Source: Massilia aurea (lineage in GTDB: Bacteria > Pseudomonadota > Gammaproteobacteria > Burkholderiales > Burkholderiaceae_D). From it: a stretch of 64,000 bases of DNA. The stretch's first letter is position 1. Each line of letters starts with the position of its first letter. Position numbers and translations under genes: made by a program. The stretch covers positions 248,001-312,000 of the forward strand of contig NZ_JACHBX010000006.1 of assembly GCF_014200505.1 (NCBI RefSeq). Direction: 5' to 3'. Shown piece by piece: positions 1 to 8,553 of this stretch. The notes beneath the pieces were generated by a model. That model was given only the letters and a program-made list of their open reading frames with translations. It was not told the origin of the DNA and made no database searches.

Positions 1-391
1 GCTGATACCCACGCAACTGCACAGCGGCCAGCGGCCGGATCCTGACGCCGCACCGGTGCGACGAGATGATGGCCGCCAGTGCCGACAAGACCTCACGTCC
101 GATGCCGTGGTCACCGTCATCGACGCGCGGCGACACGTGATGCAGCGCGCTGAGAATGCAGGCATTCTCGGCCCGGTGCTCCGCCAGTCCGGCATACCGG
201 ACCTCTTCCATCACACGCTCTTCATCCCGGAAGGCCGTTTCGGTCCCTGCCACCAGGTCGGTCCAGCCGGCTGCGAAGGAGGCTTCCGGCTGCGCCGCCA
301 GCGCGTCGATTTGGCGGCACAATTGAGTGTGCGTGTGCCGAAGGGCAGTACCGAGCGCGTGCGCCGCTTCGTCGGCAGTGAGGCTTTGCAT
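1..391 (-). CDS. Hemerythrin-like protein, 3' end outside window
   Basis: The reading frame opens with ATG at 391, preceded by AAGGAG at good spacing, and runs without a stop off the left edge (130 codons visible). The segment FRDEERVMEEVRYAGLAEHR near residues 59-78 follows the hemerythrin signature of helices B and C (HFxxEExxM, then HxxxH). Some expected diiron ligands are replaced: the His before the first Phe is Ala, the second His of HxxxH is Asn (HRAEN), and the last HxxxxD motif keeps only its His. It may therefore bind iron differently or not at all. It sits beside stress proteins and an FNR regulator, which fits an oxygen-related role. Family assignment is from motif resemblance only. 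Confidence 0.6.
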   Translation of the reverse strand, partial: MQSLTADEAAHALGTALRHTHTQLCRQIDALAAQPEASFAAGWTDLVAGTETAFRDEERVMEEVRYAGLAEHRAENACILSALHHVSPRVDDGDHGIGREVLSALAAIISSHRCGVRIRPLAAVQLRGYQ

Positions 392-493
392 AATGGCTCC
401 TTGGCCGGGTGGGAACACGAAGAATGTCTTCGGGTGCGACTAGTCGCAGGCGACCAGCGCGACGCCGGTGCTGCTGTCGGAGACCGTGTGTGA

Positions 494-1336
494 CTAGTGG
501 CTTGTCAGCACGGGCACGACCGTACCGGCCAGCACGGTTTCAGTGACGCCGCCCAGCACCAGCTCGCGGAAGCGCGAATGGCCGAAGTTGCCCATGACGA
601 TCAGGTCGTGCGCCCCGGTTGCGGCCAGCCCGAGCAGCGCCTCGCCGATGGTGCCGGTTGGTGCCGGCGCTGGCGTCAGAATCTCGACGTCGATGCCGTG
701 ACTGGTCAGGTAGGTGGCAAGCTGGGTGCCCGCCTGGACTTGAGAGCCACTGTATTTCTGCGGGTGAAAGCACACTGCCGTCACGCTGCCCGCGCGCCGC
801 AGCAGCGGCAGGGCGGCGCGCACGGCCCGGCTTGCTTCCATGCTGCCGTCCCAAGCGATCAAAGGCCGGACCGGCACTTTGGTGACCGCGGTCGTGGACG
901 GCACCACCATCACCGGGCAGGGAGCATGGATGAGGATAGTGCGCGCCAGCGAGTAATCGTCGGCCAGGATCGCATCAGGGTGGGTGACCTGGCCAATCAG
1001 CAGCAGATCGCAATAGCGCGCCTCCAGCGGCAAGGCACGGATGGCTGATTCATCGCTGAGCTTGCTTTGTAACGGTATGACGCCTGCGGCGCGCACGGCG
1101 TGCTCGAAGTCCGTCAGCGTGCGTTTCGCGTTGTCGGTCAGGAAGTTATAGTCGTCGGGGCCGATGGGCGCAATGCCAGCGGCGGCGCTGCAACGGACGA
1201 TGAATTCGATCGCGCCCGAGAGGGCGATGCCGGTCAGGCGCGTTCCTTCAGCCAGCGCGATCGCCGCTGCCAGCCGGTAGCGTGCTTGCGCCAGTTCTGG
1301 CTGGCACGCGTGGACGAGAATCGATTGGTAGGACAT
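494..1336 (-). CDS. Universal stress protein, tandem UspA domains
   Basis: A 280-residue cytoplasmic protein with two UspA domains. The N-terminal one begins YQSILVHA and is more divergent. The C-terminal one begins PLIAWDGSMEASRA and ends with the nucleotide-binding motif G-x2-G-x9-G-x-T (GNFGHSRFRELVLGG). The start is the ATG followed by Ser-Tyr-Gln, with weak GGGGAAAG upstream; an open frame extends further but overlaps the dehydrogenase gene and is a shadow. It follows the alcohol dehydrogenase by about 60 nt in the same direction, so the two are probably co-transcribed. Tandem Usp proteins of this kind are often induced under oxygen limitation; the exact ligand is unknown. Confidence 0.9.
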   Translation of the reverse strand: MSYQSILVHACQPELAQARYRLAAAIALAEGTRLTGIALSGAIEFIVRCSAAAGIAPIGPDDYNFLTDNAKRTLTDFEHAVRAAGVIPLQSKLSDESAIRALPLEARYCDLLLIGQVTHPDAILADDYSLARTILIHAPCPVMVVPSTTAVTKVPVRPLIAWDGSMEASRAVRAALPLLRRAGSVTAVCFHPQKYSGSQVQAGTQLATYLTSHGIDVEILTPAPAPTGTIGEALLGLAATGAHDLIVMGNFGHSRFRELVLGGVTETVLAGTVVPVLTSH

Positions 1337-1398
1337 GGCTTTCCCCTCGGTGGGTGACGTGGCGAACACGGTCGGGCGGGCCGAATAATGCCTGCCTG

Positions 1399-2454
1399 TC
1401 AGGGCGTGATCGCCACCTTCAGCACGCCGTCGCGCTGGTTGGCAAACAGGTCGTACGCTTCTTCGATCTGCTCGAGCCGGAAGCGGTGTGTGATCATCGG
1501 TTGCAGGTCGAGGCGGCCGGAGGCAACGATGGCCATCAGACGGCGCATGCGCTCCTTGCCGCCGGGGCACAGCGTGGTCACCAGCGACTGGTCGGCCAGC
1601 CCGGCCGCAAAGGCGTCGATTGGCAGCGACAGCTTGCCGGAGTACACGCCCAGGCTCGACAAGGTGCCGCCCGGCTTGAGGGCGCGCAGGCAATTTTCGA
1701 ACGTCTGCTGGGTGCCGAGCGCCTCGATCGCAACATCGACGCCCTGGCCGCCGGTCAGCCGCAGGATTTCGCTGACCGGGTCCGTTTCGCGGTAATCGAT
1801 GGTGTGATCGGCCCCCAGCTGCCGGGCCATCTTCAGGCGCTCCGGGACGGCGTCGACAGCGATGATGCAACTGGCGCCGCGCAGCCGTGCGCCGGCGGTG
1901 GCGCACAGGCCGATGGGGCCCTGCGCGAAAATAGCGACCGTATCGCCCAGCCGGATGCCGCCGTGTTCGGCGCCACCAAACCCGGTACTCATGATGTCGG
2001 GGCACATCAGTACCTGCTCATCGGTCAGGCCGTCGGGAATCGGCGCCAGGTTGGCCATCGCGAACGGCACTTTCAGATACTCGGCCTGGCAGCCATCGAT
2101 CGTGTTGCCGAAGCGCCAGCCGCCGATGGCGTGGCCGCCGCACTGTGACTGGCGCCCGTCCAGGCAGGTATGGCACTGGCCACACGGCGTGATGGCGCCC
2201 ACGACCACGCGCTGGCCAATCTGGTAGCCGGTCACGCCGGGGCCCAGTTCGTGGATCGTGCCAACCGGCTCGTGCCCGATCGTCAGGCCCGGCTTGACGG
2301 GATACTCGCCCTTCAGGATATGGACGTCGGTGCCGCAGATCGTTGTCAACGTGATTTTGATGACGGCTTCGCCGGGCCCGGCGAGCGGAACGGGCTTGCG
2401 GTCCAGGATGATGCGGCCGGGGCCGGTAAAGACTGCTGCGTTCATCATGTTCAT
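1399..2454 (-). CDS. Zinc-dependent alcohol dehydrogenase (MDR family)
   Basis: A 351-residue medium-chain dehydrogenase. Catalytic zinc ligands are visible in ICGTDVH and GHEPVG (Cys about 40, His-Glu about 61-62). The structural zinc site is the four-cysteine pattern CxxCxxCx7C in CGQCHTCLDGRQSQC. A Rossmann segment follows in the middle (VAIFAQGPIGLCA). It should oxidise a secondary alcohol or reduce the ketone with NAD(P); the substrate cannot be told from sequence. GGAGG lies 5 nt before the first ATG and fixes the start. An FNR-like box lies about 100 bp upstream, and a Usp gene follows, suggesting a role in fermentative or low-oxygen metabolism. Confidence 0.92.
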   Translation of the reverse strand: MNMMNAAVFTGPGRIILDRKPVPLAGPGEAVIKITLTTICGTDVHILKGEYPVKPGLTIGHEPVGTIHELGPGVTGYQIGQRVVVGAITPCGQCHTCLDGRQSQCGGHAIGGWRFGNTIDGCQAEYLKVPFAMANLAPIPDGLTDEQVLMCPDIMSTGFGGAEHGGIRLGDTVAIFAQGPIGLCATAGARLRGASCIIAVDAVPERLKMARQLGADHTIDYRETDPVSEILRLTGGQGVDVAIEALGTQQTFENCLRALKPGGTLSSLGVYSGKLSLPIDAFAAGLADQSLVTTLCPGGKERMRRLMAIVASGRLDLQPMITHRFRLEQIEEAYDLFANQRDGVLKVAITP

Positions 2455-2555
2455 GACAACCTCCGGTGTCTTCGTGCTTGCTGTCGCGCTGCCGGCAACG
2501 ACGTGCCGATCTGTCGTGTTGTTCGCAAGGATGACGGGGAGGGGCTGCCAAATCC

Positions 2556-2569
2556 ATGACGTGCATCAA
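2556..2569 (-). promoter_or_regulatory. FNR-like box upstream of alcohol dehydrogenase
   Basis: ATGAC-GTGC-ATCAA matches the FNR consensus TTGAT-N4-ATCAA with one perfect half and two mismatches in the other. Its centre is about 108 bp before the dehydrogenase ATG, a spacing shared by the other boxes in this region. Confidence 0.45.
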
Positions 2570-2600
2570 AACCGTCAGCGTGCCATGGCGCTGCGGCCAG

Positions 2601-3371
2601 TCACACCATCGGACTGCAGGGCGAGAAGCCGCTTGCCATCTCGGCAATCCGTTGTGGATCGGTCAGCACCACGGCGCGCTTGTCGACCGTGATCAGCCCC
2701 AGCTTGGTAAAACGGCCCAGCAGGCGGCTGATGCTTTCGATGGTCAGGCCAAGATAGCTGCCGATGTCTTCACGCGACATGCGCAGCTGAAATTGCGCGG
2801 GAGAATAGCCGCGCGCCGCGTAGGCCGCTCCCATGTCGGCCAGGAATGTCGCCATCCGCTGCTCCGCCCGCATATGGCCAAGCAACAGCATCAGATGCTG
2901 TTCGCGGTTGATTTCGCAGCTCATCAAGCGGTAAAAGCGGCGATGCAGGCCGGGAATGTCCTCGAACAGGCGTTCGAGCGCCGCGAACGGCAGTTCGCAC
3001 ACGATGCTGTCTTCGAGTGCGATGGCGTCGGACTGGTGGATGCCCGTGCCCACGGCTTCGAGCCCCAGCAGTTCACCGGCCATCGGGAAGCCCGTGATCT
3101 GGTCGCCCGCAGGACCGGGCCGGCGGATCTTGAAGAAGCCGCAGCGCAGCGCGTACAGGCTGCGCAGTGGCTGGCCGGTGCGGTACAGTGTGTCGCCGGC
3201 CGCAATGCGGCGATGCTGGCCAACCAGGCGATCGAACCGCATCTTGCTGCCCGAGTCCAGGCCGGTGGACAGACACAGGCCACCGGTGTTGCAGTCGCCG
3301 CACTGGCCCTTCATGACTGTTAGCAAACCGGGTGGGGCCGGGCCGGGGGATACGCGTAACGGTGCATTCAT
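2601..3371 (-). CDS. fnr: FNR/CRP-family oxygen-sensing regulator
   Basis: A 256-residue transcription factor with a cNMP-binding-like sensor domain and a C-terminal winged helix. Cysteines 24, 27 and 33 form CxxCx5C and Cys125 lies in EDSIVCELPF, the four ligands that hold the oxygen-sensitive [4Fe-4S] cluster in FNR. The recognition helix reads IESISRLLGRF, with Glu212, Ser215 and Arg216 matching the residues that read TTGAT half sites in FNR. Its start codon overlaps the stop of the upstream diguanylate cyclase gene (ATGA), so the two are translationally coupled. It is the obvious candidate to act on the FNR boxes found across this region. Confidence 0.93.
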   Translation of the reverse strand: MNAPLRVSPGPAPPGLLTVMKGQCGDCNTGGLCLSTGLDSGSKMRFDRLVGQHRRIAAGDTLYRTGQPLRSLYALRCGFFKIRRPGPAGDQITGFPMAGELLGLEAVGTGIHQSDAIALEDSIVCELPFAALERLFEDIPGLHRRFYRLMSCEINREQHLMLLLGHMRAEQRMATFLADMGAAYAARGYSPAQFQLRMSREDIGSYLGLTIESISRLLGRFTKLGLITVDKRAVVLTDPQRIAEMASGFSPCSPMV

Positions 3372-4339
3372 GGTGGTAGTACCTCATGGTGGTATTGCTT
3401 TCCGCCTGCCGTGGTGGCGACGGAAACATGGATGGGGCGCGCGCCACCGCGTGCTGCACGCTTGGCGGCATACATCGCGGCGTCGGCATGGGCAATCAGT
3501 TGCGCCGGCGTGGTGCCATCACGTGGAAACACGGCGACGCCGATACTGGCTGACACGCAGATTGCCTTGCCATCGATGACGATCGGCGCCCGCGCGGCAA
3601 CGGCCACGCGGGCGAGCAGGGCGGCCAGCAGCGCGTCGTCGTGCATGCCGGGCAGTGCGGCGACGAACTCGTCGCCGCCAAAGCGCGCCAGCGTGTCCGA
3701 CCCGCGCAGCGCAGCGCGCAGGTTCTGGGCGATGCTGGCCAGCAGGCGGTCGCCGGCCGGATGACCCATGGTGTCATTGACCTGTTTGAAACCGTCGAGG
3801 TCGATAAAGGCGAGCGCCACACTGGACGAGGCTTCACGCGCGCATGCCAGCAGCTGCTCGAGCCGCTCGCCAAGCAGGACGCGGTTGGGCAGGCCGGTCA
3901 GGGCGTCGTAGTTGGCGCGCTCTTCGAGACGGCGGCGCTGCATGCTGGCGCTGGTCACATCGGCGAACATGGCGATGTAGTGGTGCGGCTTGCCGTCTGC
4001 GCCCGGGACCGCAACGATCGTCAGGCGTTCGGCAAACAGGGTGCCATCCTTGCGCCGGTTCCAGGCTTCGCCCTGCCAGTAGCCCTGGCTGGTGATCGCT
4101 TGCCACATGCGGGCATAGAATGCCTGGTCTTGCACGCCCGACTTGAGGATGCGCGGATTCTTGCCGCACACGTCATCTTCGGTGTACCCGGTGATGGTGC
4201 AAAATGCGCGGTTGACGGCCAGGATCGCGCCATCCAGGGCCGTGATCATGATGGCGTCGCGGCTGTGGTGGAATACGGACGCTGCCAGTTCCCCGGCAGT
4301 GCTGACGCAAGCTGGTTGGGTGGCTGGCGTGGATGTCAT
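3368..4339 (-). CDS. PAS-GGDEF diguanylate cyclase
   Basis: A 323-residue protein with a PAS domain (about residues 18-130; FHHSRDAIMITALDGAILAVN) and a GGDEF domain carrying the intact active site RFGGDEF. It should make cyclic di-GMP from two GTP. No membrane segments or secretion signal are seen, so it is cytosolic. The ATG at 4339 is chosen because the open frame further upstream has only a TTG and no ribosome site. The C-terminal IHVSVATTAGGKQ tail is unremarkable. It precedes the FNR gene with a 4-nt overlap, and a perfect FNR box lies 99 bp upstream, suggesting that oxygen status sets c-di-GMP output and that FNR controls its own operon. Confidence 0.92.
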   Translation of the reverse strand: MTSTPATQPACVSTAGELAASVFHHSRDAIMITALDGAILAVNRAFCTITGYTEDDVCGKNPRILKSGVQDQAFYARMWQAITSQGYWQGEAWNRRKDGTLFAERLTIVAVPGADGKPHHYIAMFADVTSASMQRRRLEERANYDALTGLPNRVLLGERLEQLLACAREASSSVALAFIDLDGFKQVNDTMGHPAGDRLLASIAQNLRAALRGSDTLARFGGDEFVAALPGMHDDALLAALLARVAVAARAPIVIDGKAICVSASIGVAVFPRDGTTPAQLIAHADAAMYAAKRAARGGARPIHVSVATTAGGKQYHHEVLPP

Positions 4340-4437
4340 GACGTTCCGGCGTGGTGTGCTGAATGTATTGACAATAGGCCCATCAGGACACCGCGTCGAG
4401 ACCAAGCTGCCGAAGAGGTCACATATTTTATTAATTT

Positions 4438-4451
4438 TTGATTTGCATCAA
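4438..4451 (-). promoter_or_regulatory. Perfect FNR box upstream of GGDEF-fnr operon
   Basis: TTGATTTGCATCAA is an exact TTGAT-N4-ATCAA palindrome. Its centre is about 105 bp before the GGDEF start; the P-type ATPase gene ends 50 bp away on the other side and reads in the same direction, so the GGDEF-fnr operon is the only plausible target. Confidence 0.75.
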
Positions 4452-4500
4452 AAAAATACTGACTGGATATTGACCTAAATCTGTACGTGCAGCGAGCTGG

Positions 4501-6981
4501 TCAGTGCCCATGCCGCCGCATCAACAGCGCCGGCACCAGCGCGCTGGCCAGACCAACGACGCCCGCGCCAGCGACCAGTGCCGGCGCCAGCACCGCAAAC
4601 TGAAACACCGCCGCCAGCCACGGCACGTACAGCGCCAGGGCCAGCAGGCCCAGGGCCGCGGCCACGACCAGCCAGAGGATCCGGTTGGGCTGGCGCAGGG
4701 AGTCGAGCAGGCTTGCGCCCGCTGCGCGGTTGACCAGGATCAGCGACAGGTTGGCAAACACCAGCGTGGTAAAGCCAAAGGCACGTGCCTGCGCCGGCGC
4801 CAGTGCGCCCAGTGCCCAGCCATACGCCAGGGCCACCCCCAGCAGGGGGCCGAGGCCCATGGCCAGCGTGCGGGCCAGGGCACCGGGCGTAAACAGCGGC
4901 GCCTGCGCATCACGCGGCGGGCGCAGCATCGCACCGGGTGCCGCCGGCTCGTTTTCGAACACCAGCGTGCAGGCGGGATCGATGATCAATTCCATGAACA
5001 CGATGTGCATCGGAAACAGCAGGGGCGGCCAGCCAACGAGGATCGGCAGGATAGCCATGCCGGCGATCGGCGCGTGCATCGAAATGACATAGCGGATCGA
5101 CTTGCGCAGGTTGTCGTGGATGCGGCGGCCGGCGCCGATGGCATCGACGATCGACGCGAAGCGGTCGTCCAGCAGCACCAGCGCCGCCGCCTCGCGCGCC
5201 ACGTCGGTACCGCGCCCGCCCATGGCGATGCCCACGTGGGCGGCCTTGAGTGCCGGTGCGTCATTGACGCCGTCCCCCGTCATGCCGACCGTGGCGCTAC
5301 CCCGTGCGAACGCCTGGACCAGGCGCAGTTTCTGCATCGGGGCAATGCGCGCGCAAATACTGAGTGCACCGATGCGCGCGTCCAGCGCGGCATCGTCGAG
5401 TGCGTCGAGCGCTGCGCCGGTGAGGACCGGTGTGTCGGCCAGCCCAGCCTGCCGCGCGATGGCGCGCGCCGTGTCCGGATGGTCGCCCGTGATCATCACC
5501 ACCCGGATGCCGGCCCCGGCGCAGCGGGAGACGCAAGCGGGGATCTCGGGCCGCAGCGGGTCGGCCAGGGCCAGCAAACCCGATGGCACGAACGGGATCT
5601 CGGCAGCGCGGGCGGGCCAGCTGGCGCCGGGCAGGGTGGCCTGCGCCACCGCCAGCATGCGCAGGCCGTCCTGCGCCATGGATGACGCCGCAGCCAGCAG
5701 CCCGGCACTAGCCCCGGCATCGGCATCGGCATCAGGATTGCACCACCCCAGCACGGTTTCCGGTGCGCCCTTGGCCGCAGCGATCAGGACGCCATCGGGG
5801 CGCTGCCACACCTGCACCAGTGCCCGTTGCTGCGCCCTCACGCCGAATTCGTGTACGAGCGACCAGTCCGGATGGCGCTGCGTCGGCGCCAGGTTCGCCG
5901 CGCCGAGTCGCTGGACGGCCCGGTCGATCGGGTCGGGGCCCGTCGCAGTGCTGGCCAGCACGGCTGTTTCAAGCAGCGGCGCCAGCGCCGCCGGTAGGGA
6001 TTCCTCGATCACCGCATGGCGCGCGCCGTGCGCGTACAGCGCCACGATGTCCATCCGGTTGGCCGTCAGCGTGCCGGTCTTGTCGACGCACAGTACCGAG
6101 ATGGCGCCCAGCGTTTCAATTGCCGGCAGGCGCCGCACCAACACCTGCTGCCGCGACAGGCGCCAGGCGCCGATCGCGGGGAACACGGTCATCACGATTG
6201 CGAGTTCCTCCGGCAGCATCGACATGGCCAGCGCGATGCCGGCCAGTACGGCTTGCAGCCAGTCGCCGCGCATGAGGCCATAGACCAGCACCAGGACGAC
6301 GCTGAACGCCATGCCCAGCACGGCAAAGGCACGCGCCAGCGCAGCGCTCTGGCGCTGCAGCGGGGACGGCGCGGGCCGCAGCGACCGCAGTGACGCGGCA
6401 ATCCGGCCCAGCTGGCTGCGCCCGCCGGTAGCGGCCACGCGGGCGATCGCGTGGCCCTGCAGCACCAGGGATCCGGCAAACAGCATGGCCGTTGCATCTT
6501 TGTCGACCGGCATCGATTCGCCCGTCAGCAGCGATTCGTCGGCTTGCAGTCCGGTGCTGTTGAGCACGTGGGCATCGGCCGGCACACGGTCGCCTTCGTG
6601 CACGGCGACGAGGTCGCCAGCGACGATCCCAGCGCTGTCGATCACGTGCCAGCAGCCGTCGCGCAGCACGTGCGCGCGCGGACTGGCCAGGTCGCGCAGC
6701 GCGGCCAGTGCGCGCTCGGTCTTGCCTTCCTGGTACAGGGCCAGGCCAAGGCTGACGGCGACCATCAGGCACAGCAGCAGCCCTTCGTCGAGCTGGCCCA
6801 GCGCCAGGTACAGCAGGGCCGCGCCCACGAGCAGCAGGAACATCGGCTCGCGGGCGCTGTCGGCAACGATGCGGCGCCAGTTGCGGCGCTCGGTCTCGGC
6901 CAGAGTGTTTGGCCCGTCCATGGCGATGCGGTGCGCGGCCTCGGCGGCGCTCAAGCCATCGGCCGTCAGGTCGGCGGCCAT
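4501..6981 (-). CDS. Cation-transporting P-type ATPase
   Basis: An 826-residue inner-membrane pump. Visible motifs are TGES at 153-156 (actuator), the phosphorylated Asp300 in DKTGTLT, MITGDHPDTA and GDGVNDAPALKAA (hinge). An N-terminal cation-ATPase domain (SAAEAAHRI.MDGPNTL) and about ten membrane helices are present. Transmembrane helix 4 carries PEEL at 257-260 instead of the PEGL of typical Ca2+ pumps, and no CPC motif, so it is P2-like rather than a heavy-metal P1B pump; the ion is uncertain. The ATG at 6981 overlaps the stop of the upstream Usp gene (TGATG), so the longer frame into that gene is a shadow and the two products are made together. Confidence 0.93.
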   Translation of the reverse strand: MAADLTADGLSAAEAAHRIAMDGPNTLAETERRNWRRIVADSAREPMFLLLVGAALLYLALGQLDEGLLLCLMVAVSLGLALYQEGKTERALAALRDLASPRAHVLRDGCWHVIDSAGIVAGDLVAVHEGDRVPADAHVLNSTGLQADESLLTGESMPVDKDATAMLFAGSLVLQGHAIARVAATGGRSQLGRIAASLRSLRPAPSPLQRQSAALARAFAVLGMAFSVVLVLVYGLMRGDWLQAVLAGIALAMSMLPEELAIVMTVFPAIGAWRLSRQQVLVRRLPAIETLGAISVLCVDKTGTLTANRMDIVALYAHGARHAVIEESLPAALAPLLETAVLASTATGPDPIDRAVQRLGAANLAPTQRHPDWSLVHEFGVRAQQRALVQVWQRPDGVLIAAAKGAPETVLGWCNPDADADAGASAGLLAAASSMAQDGLRMLAVAQATLPGASWPARAAEIPFVPSGLLALADPLRPEIPACVSRCAGAGIRVVMITGDHPDTARAIARQAGLADTPVLTGAALDALDDAALDARIGALSICARIAPMQKLRLVQAFARGSATVGMTGDGVNDAPALKAAHVGIAMGGRGTDVAREAAALVLLDDRFASIVDAIGAGRRIHDNLRKSIRYVISMHAPIAGMAILPILVGWPPLLFPMHIVFMELIIDPACTLVFENEPAAPGAMLRPPRDAQAPLFTPGALARTLAMGLGPLLGVALAYGWALGALAPAQARAFGFTTLVFANLSLILVNRAAGASLLDSLRQPNRILWLVVAAALGLLALALYVPWLAAVFQFAVLAPALVAGAGVVGLASALVPALLMRRHGH

Positions 6982-7808
6982 CAGTGCGCCATCAGCACTG
7001 GCACCGTCATGCGGTCCAGCAGCGTTTCCGTGACGCCCCCCAGCACCAGCTCGCGCAGGCGCGGCCGCCCGTAGGCGCCCATCACGATCAGGTCGGCGTC
7101 GAGGCAATCCGTGCAGGCCAGCAAGGCGGCGCCGTCGTCGATCGGTGACGGTTCGACGTGCACCTCGCAGCGCACGCCCTGGCGGGCCAGATACAGCGCG
7201 AGATCGGTGCCCGGCTCGCGCCCGGTCGCCTCGAACGGCTGGAACAGGACAATTGCGACCAGGCCGGCATCGCGCAGCAACGGCATGGCGCCGGCGACGG
7301 CGCGCGTTGCCTGCAGGCTGCCATCCCATGCCAGCATGATGCGCCCGCCGATCGTCTCGTGCCGGCGTACATGGGGAAGCACCAGCACCGGGCGGGCGCT
7401 GCCCTGGACTACCTGCGCCGGCACGGGCCCGGCCAGATGGGCCGCCGCCGGATCGTCGAGGTCGGTCTGGCTGACGATGACGAGGTCGGCGTAACGGCCT
7501 TGCAGTGCCAGTCCGCCAGCCGGCTCGTCATCGGCATAGCGCCGCTCGTGACTGGCCACGCCCGCGGCAGCGGCGATGGCGTCGAAGCGTGCCAGTGCGG
7601 TGTCGTGGTCGTGGTCGTGGTTGCCCCGGCGTTCGTGCTGCCGGGTCAGCAGCATGGTGCTGCCGGCCTCGGCGTAGCGCGAGATGCCGGAAAATGCGCT
7701 GCCGACGAGGTGTGCGCCACAGCGCGCGGCCAGTTGCGCTGCGTACCGTATGCGCGCCCCGGCATGGGGCGAATGGTCGACGTGAACGACGATGGTCTTG
7801 TAGCACAT
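6981..7808 (-). CDS. Universal stress protein, tandem UspA domains
   Basis: A 275-residue two-domain Usp. The first domain starts YKTIVVHVDHS, with a short His/Asp-rich insert (HDHDHD) that might bind metal. The second starts IMLAWDGSLQATRA and ends GAYGRPRLRELVLGGVTETLL, which fits the G-x2-G-x9-G ATP-binding motif. GGAGG lies 6 nt before the chosen ATG; the frame continues upstream but has no ribosome site. The stop overlaps the start of the P-type ATPase. An FNR-like box lies about 105 bp upstream in the divergent region shared with hsp20. Confidence 0.9.
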   Translation of the reverse strand: MCYKTIVVHVDHSPHAGARIRYAAQLAARCGAHLVGSAFSGISRYAEAGSTMLLTRQHERRGNHDHDHDTALARFDAIAAAAGVASHERRYADDEPAGGLALQGRYADLVIVSQTDLDDPAAAHLAGPVPAQVVQGSARPVLVLPHVRRHETIGGRIMLAWDGSLQATRAVAGAMPLLRDAGLVAIVLFQPFEATGREPGTDLALYLARQGVRCEVHVEPSPIDDGAALLACTDCLDADLIVMGAYGRPRLRELVLGGVTETLLDRMTVPVLMAH

Positions 7809-7905
7809 GATGCACCTCCGGATGGCCGTGACAGCCAGCGTACGGCGCGTCGTGGCGGTCAGTCCAGCGCGACGTTTGCGCTTGGTGCAACCGGTTTCAC
7901 CGAAT

Positions 7906-7919
7906 TTGACTTGCATCAA
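7906..7919 (-). promoter_or_regulatory. FNR-like box upstream of Usp/P-type ATPase operon
   Basis: TTGAC-TTGC-ATCAA has a single mismatch to the FNR consensus. Its centre is about 105 bp before the Usp start, matching the spacing seen for the GGDEF-fnr operon. Confidence 0.6.
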
Positions 7920-7976
7920 ACTTGCCGGGCGGGACACGGCGAAGAACCTCCGTCAGGCTTCGCGTCGCCACGATTT

Positions 7977-7990
7977 TTGATGCATGTCAT
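7977..7990 (+). promoter_or_regulatory. Weak FNR-like site upstream of hsp20
   Basis: TTGAT-GCAT-GTCAT has one perfect half and two mismatches in the other. Its centre is about 97 bp before the hsp20 ATG, and a -10-like TAGGAT lies at 8014-8019, about 24 bp downstream of the site, as expected for an activator at -41.5. Confidence 0.4.
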
Positions 7991-8080
7991 ATCGGTGTTT
8001 GCGCCAGCACGACTAGGATTAATTCGATGCCCGACGACCCGTTGACGGCAGGCGCAGATACTATCCTCCGGAGAATGACC

Positions 8081-8494
8081 ATGTCCCATTCCATGACCCG
8101 TTTCGATCCCGTCGCACGCATGCTGCGTGCCGATCCGTTTCGCACCTTCGATGACTTCTTTGCCGACCTGGCGCCGCGCGTGCGCATCGACGTCACCGAG
8201 AGCGGCGACGGCTATCGCGTCAAGGCCGACCTGCCGGGCGTGAAAAAAGAAGACATCAAGGTCAATATCGACGGCAACCACGTGTCGATCAGTGCCGACA
8301 CGTCATCGCAGAACACGCATGAAGGCGCCACCACCATCTGCGCCGAACGCGCCTGGGGCCAGTTCTACCGCAGCTTCACACTGCCGCAAGCGGTCGATGA
8401 TGTTGCGGCCCGGGCCGAATTCAAGGATGGCGTCCTGCAGCTGGAACTGCCCAAGAAAGCGGGCGGCAGCGGCACGCCGCTGGCGATCGCGTGA
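8081..8494 (+). CDS. Small heat shock protein Hsp20
   Basis: A 137-residue alpha-crystallin-type chaperone. The core domain spans about residues 38-130: VRIDVTESGDGYRVKADLPGV, then VKKEDIKVNIDGN, and the conserved end motif EFKDGVLQLELPK. It holds unfolding proteins in the cytosol in an ATP-independent way. GGAG is 7 nt from the chosen ATG; another in-frame ATG two codons earlier is too close to it. The C-terminal tail is short and has no clear I-x-I motif, so oligomer assembly may differ from standard members. The next Usp gene follows at once or overlaps. Confidence 0.93.
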   Translation: MSHSMTRFDPVARMLRADPFRTFDDFFADLAPRVRIDVTESGDGYRVKADLPGVKKEDIKVNIDGNHVSISADTSSQNTHEGATTICAERAWGQFYRSFTLPQAVDDVAARAEFKDGVLQLELPKKAGGSGTPLAIA

Positions 8495-8553
8495 CCCCGG
8501 ACGTCCTGCACGTGCCGACCTTGCCTGCGCATGCGGCGCCTGAACACCAGCCC

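Noticed and set aside
56..493. Plus-strand frame of 145 codons at the left end
   Set aside because: It is antisense to the hemerythrin-like gene, which has a ribosome site and recognisable motifs; the composition is typical of a GC-rich shadow frame.
4504..6283. Long plus-strand frames across the P-type ATPase
   Set aside because: They are Arg/Ala/Gln-rich antisense frames of a gene with all P-type ATPase motifs intact.
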